Positions 1 through 5,831 of a DNA stretch of 25,958 nt are shown here, piece by piece. This DNA is from a virus: positions 1 to 25,958 of IMG/VR virus record IMGVR_UViG_3300041809_001828. One strand, written 5' to 3'. The position numbers and the translations under genes were made by a program. How positions within the stretch are numbered: the stretch's first letter is position 1; every line of letters begins with the position of its first letter. The notes under the pieces are model-generated. The model was not told the origin of the DNA. It saw only the letters and a program-made list of their open reading frames with translations, and searched no databases.

Positions 1-22
1 TTGCGGCAAAAGGAGCGGCCGT

Positions 23-98
23 AGGAGTGTAGCTCAATTGGTAGAGCACCGGTCTCCAAAACCGGGGGTTGGGGGTTCGAGTCCCTCCTCTCCTGCCA
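23..98 (+). tRNA. tRNA-Trp (anticodon CCA), phage integration target
   Basis: The sequence folds as a complete 76-nt cloverleaf with an encoded CCA end. The anticodon stem is CCGGT/ACCGG around the loop CTCCAAA, with anticodon CCA at 56-58. The T arm has loop TTCGAGT with stem 71-75/83-87, and the discriminator base is G95. The acceptor stem (23-29 with 88-94) pairs except for a T-T mismatch at 28/89. This is a host gene. The leftward integrase gene ends 12 bp downstream, the usual layout for a tRNA-integrating prophage, so the 3' part may have come from the phage attachment site. Confidence 0.95.
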
Positions 99-105
99 CC
101 AACTT
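60..105. other. candidate left attachment site (attL) at the tRNA-Trp 3' end
   Basis: This is inferred from position. Tyrosine recombinases of tRNA-integrating phages usually recombine within the 3' half of the tRNA, and the integrase gene ends immediately downstream. The core length cannot be seen here because the second copy (attR) is not in this window. The bounds given are only a bracket around the anticodon-to-CCA segment. Confidence 0.45.
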
Positions 106-110
106 CCTAC

Positions 111-1274
111 TCAATTGATCTTAGAAGCTTTTTTGGCCGAGTGGGACACACCCGCTTCCGGGGTGGGACACTTTACGTCCTCTTTCTGTTCGCGCGCCAG
201 CAGGTGAACGGCGGTTCCGGCGAGCGCCTTCTGGTTGGCGGCGCGGCGGTAGTGGGCGGCCATCTCCGCCTTCGCCCAGCCGAAGATCGCCATGAGTTGC
301 GCATCGGTCGCGCCGCGTTCGGCGGCGACTGTTGCACCCGCCTTGCGCAAACCGTGGGCGGAGCAATGCGGCAGGCCAGCTTGGTCGCACCAGGTGCGGA
401 AGCGGTTGCCGAAGCCGGCGGCGGTGAACGGCAGCTTGTAGGCGGTGACCAGGTAAGTCAGGTCGCCGGTTTTGCTGGCGTCGAGGACCGCCCTGAGTTC
501 GGGTAGGATCGGCACGCTCATCGCGTCCGGGTTATTCTTGCGCGTCTTGCGCTGCACAAAGGTCAGCCAGCCGTCGCGCTCGTGCTGGCGGCCGAAGGTG
601 ACGACGTCGCCGCGCCGCTGGCCGGTGAAGGCGAGCAGCGCCATCGCCAGGCGCGCCTGCGAACCGACGGGATGGCGCGCCTCGAAGCGGGCGATCTCGT
701 CGGGCGTCCAGGTGTGGAAGCCTTGCGTCTTCGGCATGCGCGCCGGCACGTCGCGGGTCGGGTTGGCCTTGCATTTGCGCGCTTCAATTCCCCAAGCGAA
801 CATCGCCGACAGCGCGCGCACGCGGTTGCGCGCCGCGCCAGGCTTGTCAGCCTTGACGTCGCGGATGCGCCGCACGTGGTCGTCGGTGAACAGCGGCAAC
901 GGGCAATCGCCCATGATGTCGGGCGAGCCCGGCCGCACCGGCTCACTGAGGCACGATTCGACGATGTGGCGTCGCGTCGCCTGGGTTTGCGGCTCGAGGT
1001 CGCGGCGGAACTCGACCGAGCCGAAATACTGACGCGCCAGCCAGCCGAGCGTGCCGGCGCGCATTTCGGGCCGACGCTCGCCGGAAACGCGGCGCTGGCG
1101 GCTGACGCGGCCGTCGACGGCGTCGTGGTAGGCGGCGAGGAACTCGGGCGTCCCAGGGGCGTCTCTGAGCCGCGTCTTTGGCCGGCCCTTGATCCGGACA
1201 TAGACCCGGAGATTGCCCCGCCGATCGAAGTCGACGACGATGTGGGGCAGGTCGATCTTCACCGCGCGCCTCAT
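111..1274 (-). CDS. int: phage tyrosine-recombinase integrase
   Basis: It catalyses site-specific integration and excision of the prophage, here almost certainly at the adjacent tRNA-Trp. The 387-aa product has an N-terminal arm-binding/SAM-like half and a C-terminal catalytic domain. Visible catalytic residues (387-aa numbering) are Arg220 in TGQRRGD, a hairpin Lys in QRKTRK, His307 and Arg310 in HGLRKAG, Trp333 in FGWAK and the nucleophile Tyr342 in AAHYRRA. I chose the ATG at 1274 because it forms an ATGA overlap with the excisionase stop; an in-frame ATG at 1286 would add four residues. It is the last gene of the leftward operon. The C-terminal tail after the Tyr is about 45 residues. The family is certain; the exact start is likely but not proven. 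Confidence 0.95.
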   Translation of the reverse strand: MRRAVKIDLPHIVVDFDRRGNLRVYVRIKGRPKTRLRDAPGTPEFLAAYHDAVDGRVSRQRRVSGERRPEMRAGTLGWLARQYFGSVEFRRDLEPQTQATRRHIVESCLSEPVRPGSPDIMGDCPLPLFTDDHVRRIRDVKADKPGAARNRVRALSAMFAWGIEARKCKANPTRDVPARMPKTQGFHTWTPDEIARFEARHPVGSQARLAMALLAFTGQRRGDVVTFGRQHERDGWLTFVQRKTRKNNPDAMSVPILPELRAVLDASKTGDLTYLVTAYKLPFTAAGFGNRFRTWCDQAGLPHCSAHGLRKAGATVAAERGATDAQLMAIFGWAKAEMAAHYRRAANQKALAGTAVHLLAREQKEDVKCPTPEAGVSHSAKKASKIN

Positions 1275-1519
1275 GCGGCCGACCATCGGGCCGCCTCAGC
1301 GGTAGTTTGGCCCAGATCGGGCAACTCGGCAAACGACCGCTCGATCTCGGCCCGCGCCCAGAGGCGGCGCGCCCCGATCGCCTTCGGCCCAGGCATCCGG
1401 CCGTCGGCGACCATCAGGTCGAAGGTCGAGGGCGAGACGCCGACATATTCGGCGGCCTCGGCGCGCGACAGGCCGAGCCGGGCCTGCGGCGGAATGATCG
1501 CGACGACAGAGCGGGTCAC
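1271..1519 (-). CDS. excisionase / AlpA-like helix-turn-helix protein
   Basis: This 82-aa protein has a MerR/AlpA-type winged-helix signature at about residues 18-60: LSRAEAAEYVGVSPSTFDLMV, then GRMPGPKAIGARRLWARAEIE (shown in two parts). Proteins of this type next to an integrase usually act as recombination directionality factors or as regulators of int. It starts with GTG, overlapping the upstream stop as GTGA, and its own stop overlaps the integrase start as ATGA. The three genes are therefore probably translationally coupled. The excisionase role is inferred from fold and position; a purely transcriptional role is possible. Confidence 0.8.
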   Translation of the reverse strand: MTRSVVAIIPPQARLGLSRAEAAEYVGVSPSTFDLMVADGRMPGPKAIGARRLWARAEIERSFAELPDLGQTTAEAARWSAA

Positions 1520-1794
1520 GGGACATACATCCCGAATTTGCGCGGCTTCGGTGCCTTCAGCTTAGGCTTCGCGCGTCTGCGCATCGGGCACCAATAGGTT
1601 TTGGTTCGGTCGTTGCGCAGGCGCAGCCGGCGGCTGCCGAAGTCGCTTGCGCCGCAAAGATGCAATCGCCACCACATAGACTGCTGGGGGATTGCGTCGG
1701 CGACTTGGAACATCCCCGCGTCGAGCGCCCGCAGAACGGAATCCTTCGGCCACGGCCAGTGGGCCAAAGCGAAAGTCGGTTGGCGGCGGGTCAT
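1516..1794 (-). CDS. hypothetical protein (92 aa, basic C-terminus)
   Basis: I do not recognise this gene. The product is rich in Trp and Arg/Lys: the N-terminal half contains several Trp (HWPWPKD, QSMWWRLHLCG), and the last 35 residues are strongly basic and proline-rich (RRRAKPKLKAPKPRK). There is no signal peptide or membrane segment. Its ATG overlaps the stop of the upstream ASCH gene as ATGA, and its stop overlaps the excisionase GTG start, so it sits firmly inside the int/xis end of the leftward operon. The charge pattern would suit nucleic-acid binding, but that is only a guess. Confidence 0.65.
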   Translation of the reverse strand: MTRRQPTFALAHWPWPKDSVLRALDAGMFQVADAIPQQSMWWRLHLCGASDFGSRRLRLRNDRTKTYWCPMRRRAKPKLKAPKPRKFGMYVP

Positions 1795-2180
1795 GGCGCG
1801 GCCTCGAAGTCCGGCTTGAAGAATCCGAGCCTACCGCGGCAGCGGCGGAACGGCAGCGGCCGGGCGTTGCGCAGCACCAAGCCGTAGGGGCCTTCGAACC
1901 ATTCCGAATCCGACGACGTCACGCAGTCGACGATCTCGGCCTCGCCGACGATGCCGCCGCGCGGCAGGCCCGCCGCTGTCGGCGGGATCATCCCGGCGGG
2001 CGCCCACGCAAACAGATTCAACGTGACGTCGAGATCGTCGTCGTCAAAGGCGCGGCCGGCGTGAATGAGCACGCGGCCGCGATAGCGGGTCGGCCAGGAG
2101 CGGTTCTCGACGTCTTTCCCGGCGTAGAGGATAAACCACGCCCAAGGCTGGCGGATCGACAGGGCGAGCGTCGGGATCAT
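1791..2180 (-). CDS. ASCH-domain protein
   Basis: The 129-aa product opens with ALSIRQPWAWFILYAGKDVENRSW, cited here in two parts as ALSIRQPWAWFIL and GKDVENRSW. This is the diagnostic start of phage ASCH (PUA-like) proteins. It continues with YRGRVLIHAG and GGIVGEAEIVDCV, which build the small beta barrel. ASCH domains are thought to bind RNA or modified nucleotides, and phage copies are common in early regions. No enzyme activity can be assigned from sequence. It starts at an ATG overlapping the stop of the 32-aa frame upstream (ATGA) and ends overlapping the next gene. Length fits a single-domain family member. Confidence 0.88.
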   Translation of the reverse strand: MIPTLALSIRQPWAWFILYAGKDVENRSWPTRYRGRVLIHAGRAFDDDDLDVTLNLFAWAPAGMIPPTAAGLPRGGIVGEAEIVDCVTSSDSEWFEGPYGLVLRNARPLPFRRCRGRLGFFKPDFEAAP

Positions 2181-2275
2181 AGGATGGCCTCGCAGATCGG
2201 CGCGTTGGCGAACTCGAGCAGGGCGTCGACGTGACAGGTCGCGTCGGTCCAGGCGATCGCGCTGCGCTCAGCCAT
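2177..2275 (-). CDS. 32-aa peptide, possible remnant of a Gp37/Gp68 (DUF5131) gene
   Basis: A short frame encodes MAERSAIAWTDATCHVDALL and ends EFANAPICEAIL. It has a good ribosome-binding site (GGAGAGAG just upstream of the ATG). Its start overlaps the end of the upstream gene by 8 bp, and its stop overlaps the ASCH start as ATGA. The first 13 residues resemble the N-terminus of phage Gp37/Gp68 (DUF5131) proteins, which typically begin like M-A-x-x-S-x-I-E-W-T-D-A-T-W. The rest of that family is absent. It may be a translated leftover of a deletion or a genuine micro-gene. Confidence 0.5.
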   Translation of the reverse strand: MAERSAIAWTDATCHVDALLEFANAPICEAIL

Positions 2276-2621
2276 CACTCTCTCCGGGGTTGCGCGCGCC
2301 GAGCCCGCAGGCGAGGCAGGCGCGATAGAACAGGTCGTAGACGCCGCGGCGGGTGCGGTGGTGGCCGGTGGCGAGGGCGACGATCGCTTCTTCGTCCTCG
2401 CCGGCGATCGCCGCGTTGACCGCGCCGTCGGCCGACGTCAGCCGGCCCTTGCGCCAGGCGTCGCGCAGCGCGCCGCGGAAGGGCGGCGTCTTGGTCATCA
2501 CGACGGCGTAGTCGGCCGTGCCGTCGAGGTAAGTCTTGACGTTGGCGATCTCCATCAGGCCGATGCGCCGCGCGCGCGACTCATCGCCGCCGGGAAGGAG
2601 TTCGAAGGTGACGCGGATCAT
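2268..2621 (-). CDS. hypothetical phage protein (117 aa)
   Basis: The N-terminal part (MIRVTFELLPGGDESRARRIG, then MEIANVKTYLDGTADYAVVM) resembles a small uncharacterised family common in alphaproteobacterial phages. It looks like a beta-rich domain of about 60 residues. The C-terminal part is alpha-helical, with HHRTRRGVYDLFYRACLACGLG near the end (cited as a region, about residues 88-109). There is no catalytic motif. It starts at an ATG overlapping the stop of the coiled-coil gene upstream (ATGA). A longer frame extends upstream to 2924 but only in the shadow of that gene, so I reject it. Function unknown. Confidence 0.7.
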   Translation of the reverse strand: MIRVTFELLPGGDESRARRIGLMEIANVKTYLDGTADYAVVMTKTPPFRGALRDAWRKGRLTSADGAVNAAIAGEDEEAIVALATGHHRTRRGVYDLFYRACLACGLGARNPGESDG

Positions 2622-3211
2622 CGCCCGAGCACCCGGCGCGCGAGCTGCGCCCACCCGTAAATGTGCAGCAGGAATCCGCGGGCGACCGGGATCGCCATCA
2701 CCGGATGCTCGACGCCGGCCCAGATGACGACGCCGGCGAGATAGCCGTCGACCTCGTGAGCGCCGCCGGTTTTGCGGATCGCGTCGCGCCCGGCCGGTGC
2801 GGGGATGAGGCGACGAACGCATTCGGCGAGATTGGCGAGGCGGCTGTCGTTCTGCCGCACCGTGCGGCGCTCGTCGTCCGTCATCGCGCCGTAGTCTGGG
2901 CCGCTGAGCGGTGGCCGAAACCATTCGAGTTTGGCGGCCGCCTCTTGCAACCCGTCGACGCGCCCGGCGCGATAGGTATCGAGCACCACCTGCCGCGCCC
3001 GCTCTCCCTCGCGGGCGAACTGAGCGCGCAGCGTGTCGATCTCGTCCGTCAGCCCGGCGACGCGATCGTGGCTAACGGCCTCCGCCTCGTCGCGTTTGCG
3101 CTCAGCTTCGCGCGCGCGGACGAGCAGGCGGTTGTTGGCTTCCAGAAGGTCGGTGGCTTGGCGATCGAGTTCGGCGACGCGGGCGGCGAGGGCTTGGCAA
3201 ACGGCGTCCAT
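2618..3211 (-). CDS. hypothetical coiled-coil protein (197 aa)
   Basis: Residues about 5-90 are heptad-rich and highly charged (ARVAELDRQATDLLEANNRL, then REAERKRDEAEA and DEIDTLRAQFAREGERARQV), predicting one long coiled coil. Residues about 100-150 hold a charged helical stretch (DDERRTVRQNDSRLANLAEC). The last 45 residues are hydrophobic (YLAGVVIWAGVEHPVMAIPV). I chose the ATG at 3211, whose TGATG overlap couples it to the cytosine methyltransferase stop. An in-frame upstream extension is Arg-rich nonsense inside the methyltransferase. Not recognised; it probably oligomerises, but no role can be stated. Confidence 0.7.
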   Translation of the reverse strand: MDAVCQALAARVAELDRQATDLLEANNRLLVRAREAERKRDEAEAVSHDRVAGLTDEIDTLRAQFAREGERARQVVLDTYRAGRVDGLQEAAAKLEWFRPPLSGPDYGAMTDDERRTVRQNDSRLANLAECVRRLIPAPAGRDAIRKTGGAHEVDGYLAGVVIWAGVEHPVMAIPVARGFLLHIYGWAQLARRVLGR

Positions 3212-4896
3212 CACACGGCCTCCTTGAACAGCGGCCCGTCGTCGTCGACCACGTCGGCGCGGCGCGGCGCCGCGGCCTGGTCGGCGACGTAATTGGCGGC
3301 GACCAGCGCGGCGGCGACCGGCGGCGAGACGGAATTGCCGCACATGCGGATCTGCGCGCTCTGCGTCAGCGCGACACCGTCGGCGCCGCGGTCGATCGAA
3401 TAGGAATCGGGGAAGCCCTGGGCGCGGAACAGCTCGCGCGGCGTGAGCATCCGCATGCCGATGTCGGCGATCTCATAAGTCTCGCCGGCGATCGTCACGA
3501 GGCCGAAGCGCGCCTTGGTCGGCACGGTGTGCAGCGGGTCGGCGGCGCTCTGATCGGTTCCGCCCTCGCCGTAATACTTGACCAGGAAGGCGCGGACGTC
3601 GGCCGAGTGGCAGCCTTGCGCGGTCACCGTCGGATGCGGCGCGTCGGGCGCTGAGCCGCGGCGATCGGCGCCTTTGAGGCTGACCAGCCCGGCGGAGACG
3701 ACCGCCTGCGTGCAGCCCTTCTGGACGATCGTCGAGACGGGCTCGCTCGCCTTATGGCCGACCATCTCGGTGTTGTGCTGGGCGAGGAAGGCGGCGACGA
3801 GATGGAGATGCGCGCCGCCGGACGTGATGGTGTGGGTCGGCTCGTCGGCGCCGTTGAACGGCTTTTGCGAATTGCGCATCGTCATCAGGTGCGCGGCGAC
3901 GAGCGCAGTCTTACCACCTCCGCCCGCGGTCACTGTCCCAACCGGCGCGTCGGCGCTCGATCCGATTGAAGCGCCGAAATGGCGGACGAGAGAGGCTGCA
4001 ACCAAGCCGTGCGATCGACCGCCGCCGGTCACCGTGCCGAGCGGATCGCCGATTGGATATTCGCGCCGGCTGCGGCTGTCGCCGTGGGCGACGCTGATCA
4101 CGAACGGCTCTGCGGCGTTGAGTACGTAGCGCTTTACGCCCTTGGCGATGCGCGCCATGGTCGCGTCGGCGAGTGGGCGCTTGACGCCGAGCGCCTTGGC
4201 TTCCTCTTTGGTGAGGAAGATCGACGGGCAGGGCAGCGACCAGTCGATGATCTCGGCCGCCGTGCGCCACGGCTTCAGCTTGCCGGCCTTGACAGCATCA
4301 GACTTTGGGTCGCCGTGGGACGGCTTCGGCCAGACGATCGGCCGGTCGTCGCAGCGCGCGACCAGGAACAGGCGCTTTCTGATCGTCGGCGCGCCGTAGT
4401 CGCAGGCGCGCAGCTCGCGATGCTCGACGCGATAGCCGAGGCGCGTCAGCTCGCCGACCCAGCGCTTGAACGTCTCGCCCTTGCGATCGGGGCAGGGGCG
4501 GTTGTCGGCGGCGAGCGGGCCCCACGAGCGGAATTCCTCGACGTTTTCGAGGCAGATGACGCGGGGCTTGACCTGGCGCGCCCAGCGCACGACGACCCAA
4601 GCGAGGTCGCGGATGTTGCGCACCACCGGCTTGCCGCCCTTGGCCTTGGAGAAGTGTTTGCAGTCGGGCGAGGCCCACAACAGGCCGACCGGCCGGCCGC
4701 GGCAGACGGCGACGGGATCGATCTTCCACACGTTGTGCGGCAGGTGCAGCGTCGCCGGGTGATTGGCGGCGTGCATCGACAGCGCTTGGGGATCGTGGTT
4801 GATCGCGACGTCGGGCGAGCGGCCGAGCGCCAGCGCAATGCCGAGCGACGCGCCGCCGCCGCCGGCGAAGGAATCGATGATGAGTTCGGCAGGCAT
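3211..4896 (-). CDS. phage C5-cytosine DNA methyltransferase with six-repeat variable region
   Basis: It methylates cytosine C5 in DNA using S-adenosylmethionine, most likely protecting phage DNA from host restriction. In the 561-aa product, motif I is FAGGGGAS (from residue 10). The catalytic loop ASPDCKHFSKAKGG carries Cys79 (SPDC instead of the usual PPCQ, as in many phage enzymes). Motif VI is ENVEEF (117-122), motif VIII RKRLFLVA (173-180), motif IX MLTPRELFRAQGFPDS (about 483-498) and motif X GNSVSPPVAAAL (520-531). Between VIII and IX, residues 263-469 form six degenerate repeats of 33-35 residues. I chose the ATG at 4896; a TTG at 4917 is possible but less likely. No restriction enzyme is nearby, so it is an orphan. 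Target sequence unknown. Confidence 0.93.
   Translation of the reverse strand: MPAELIIDSFAGGGGASLGIALALGRSPDVAINHDPQALSMHAANHPATLHLPHNVWKIDPVAVCRGRPVGLLWASPDCKHFSKAKGGKPVVRNIRDLAWVVVRWARQVKPRVICLENVEEFRSWGPLAADNRPCPDRKGETFKRWVGELTRLGYRVEHRELRACDYGAPTIRKRLFLVARCDDRPIVWPKPSHGDPKSDAVKAGKLKPWRTAAEIIDWSLPCPSIFLTKEEAKALGVKRPLADATMARIAKGVKRYVLNAAEPFVISVAHGDSRSRREYPIGDPLGTVTGGGRSHGLVAASLVRHFGASIGSSADAPVGTVTAGGGGKTALVAAHLMTMRNSQKPFNGADEPTHTITSGGAHLHLVAAFLAQHNTEMVGHKASEPVSTIVQKGCTQAVVSAGLVSLKGADRRGSAPDAPHPTVTAQGCHSADVRAFLVKYYGEGGTDQSAADPLHTVPTKARFGLVTIAGETYEIADIGMRMLTPRELFRAQGFPDSYSIDRGADGVALTQSAQIRMCGNSVSPPVAAALVAANYVADQAAAPRRADVVDDDGPLFKEAV
3490..4110 (-). repeat. six protein-level repeats inside the C5 methyltransferase
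   Basis: The encoded repeats share the core D/E-x-P-x-x-T-[VI]-T-x-G-G followed 6-10 residues later by LVAA-x-L or a variant. Core prolines lie at residues 285, 318, 353, 386, 420 and 454 of the 561-aa protein, so the period is 33, 35, 33, 34 and 34. Examples are DPLGTVTGGG, DAPVGTVTAGG, DEPTHTITSGG, SEPVSTIVQKG, DAPHPTVTAQG and ADPLHTVPTK. Between cores the sequence varies. They fill the place of the target recognition domain. Confidence 0.85.
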
Positions 4897-4913
4897 GCCG
4901 GCGCCTCGGGCGG

Positions 4914-5372
4914 TCAAAACGGGATGTCGTCGTCGAGGTCGCCGCCGGCGCCGCCTGGCGCCGCCGCGCTGGATGTAGCCGGCTTGGTCGAGCCGTAGTC
5001 GGCTTCGTTCGGCGCGGGGCGGTCGGACTTGTCGAGCAGGATGAGCTGGCCGCGGTATTGGCTGAGCACGATCTCGGTCGTCCAGCGCTCAGCGCCCGCT
5101 TGGTCGGTCCACTTGCGCGTGCGCAGTTCGCCTTCGACGAAGACCTTCGAACCCTTGTGCAGATATTGCTCAGCGACCTTGCCGAGGCCTTCATTGAAGA
5201 CGACGACGTTGTGCCATTCGGTGCGCTCCTTGCGCTCGCCGGTGGCCTTGTCTTTCCAGCTTTCGGAGGTCGCGATCGAGAAGGTCGCGACTTTGCCGCC
5301 GGAGTTGGTGACGTTGATCTTCGGGTCCTTGCCGAGATTGCCGATCAGCATCGCTTTGTTGAGCGCGGCCAT
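4914..5372 (-). CDS. ssb: single-stranded DNA-binding protein
   Basis: It coats single-stranded DNA during phage replication and recombination. The 152-aa product has the OB fold from residue 1 to about 110: LNKAMLIGNLGKDPKI, VATFSIATSESWKDK, TEWHNVVVFNEGLGKVAEQY, KGSKVFVEGELRTRKW and TEIVLSQYRGQLILLD. A short Gly/Ala/Pro linker then leads to the acidic tip DDDIPF, the docking site for replication partners. I chose the ATG at 5372, which has GGGAG upstream. An in-frame GTG at 5414 would add 14 non-conserved residues. It ends just before the methyltransferase and lies downstream of dnaN, so clamp and SSB are expressed together. Confidence 0.96.
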   Translation of the reverse strand: MAALNKAMLIGNLGKDPKINVTNSGGKVATFSIATSESWKDKATGERKERTEWHNVVVFNEGLGKVAEQYLHKGSKVFVEGELRTRKWTDQAGAERWTTEIVLSQYRGQLILLDKSDRPAPNEADYGSTKPATSSAAAPGGAGGDLDDDIPF

Positions 5373-5410
5373 GTCAGACTCCCATGTAAGAGACTTCGGA
5401 AGCGGCGTCC

Positions 5411-5503
5411 TCACTTGGGTCGCCGCGGTCGTCGGTGGGCGGGAGTGGGTAGCGCCACGCCTGCAGGAGCGGCAGACCGATGACGTGTCGCCATAGATGT
5501 CAT
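5411..5503 (-). CDS. possible 30-aa micro-gene in an overlap chain
   Basis: A short frame starts ATGACATCTATGG and encodes a basic peptide ending HRRPRRPK. Its ATG overlaps the stop of the 15-aa frame upstream (ATGA). Its own stop overlaps the GTG at 5414 that lies in frame with SSB. There is no recognisable domain and no ribosome-binding site of its own. It may only be a relay for ribosomes between the 94-aa gene and ssb, or it may be noise. Confidence 0.25.
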   Translation of the reverse strand: MTSMATRHRSAAPAGVALPTPAHRRPRRPK

Positions 5504-5547
5504 GCGAAGATCACGTGATAGCGAAAGTCCTTCGCGCCCATTGTCAT
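5500..5547 (-). CDS. possible 15-aa micro-gene in an overlap chain
   Basis: The frame encodes MTMGAKDFRYHVIFA. Its ATG overlaps the stop of the upstream 94-aa gene as ATGA, and its stop overlaps the next short frame in the same way. The peptide is too short to assign. An alternative reading is that this whole 130-bp stretch is the remains of a longer small gene broken by a frameshift. Confidence 0.25.
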   Translation of the reverse strand: MTMGAKDFRYHVIFA

Positions 5548-5828
5548 CTCCTCGTGCGATAGAATCCGGAGCCGCCGGCGGCGATGAGCGCTGCGCCGAG
5601 CGCGCGTGAGCCGGGAGGGTCGAGCCGAAGCGTGAAGCTTTCGCCGCCGGCCTCGACGACCATGCGGACTTCGTCGCCGAGGCGCTTGACGACGGCGTTC
5701 GCCGGCAGGCCGTCGTCGCCGCCATCGCAGCCGGCCGCCGCGGCGGTTGGATGATCGGGGCCGGCGCGGAGGCCTGCGCCCGCGACCGCAGGCGCGGAGG
5801 CCTGCGCCACGGCCTCAAACCGGATCAT
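5544..5828 (-). CDS. hypothetical protein (94 aa)
   Basis: I do not recognise this gene. The first 50 residues are Ala/Pro/Gly-rich and probably unstructured (AQASAPAVAGAGLRAGPDHP). The last 45 (residues about 46-90) look like a small folded domain (AVVKRLGDEVRMVVEAGGES, then FTLRLDPPGSRALGAALIAAG). It starts 4 bp after the dnaN stop, so it belongs to the same transcript, and ends in an ATGA overlap. The overlapping frame 5411-5818 is Arg/Ser-rich and I treat it as a shadow. Confidence 0.6.
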   Translation of the reverse strand: MIRFEAVAQASAPAVAGAGLRAGPDHPTAAAAGCDGGDDGLPANAVVKRLGDEVRMVVEAGGESFTLRLDPPGSRALGAALIAAGGSGFYRTRR

Positions 5829-5831
5829 CGT

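Noticed and set aside
582-1565. A 327-codon plus-strand frame opposite the integrase
   Set aside because: It is antisense to conserved integrase and excisionase sequence and has no domain pattern.
4897-4917. TTG start for the C5 methyltransferase
   Set aside because: It would add seven residues before the normal start; the ATG at 4896 places motif I at the usual distance from the N-terminus.
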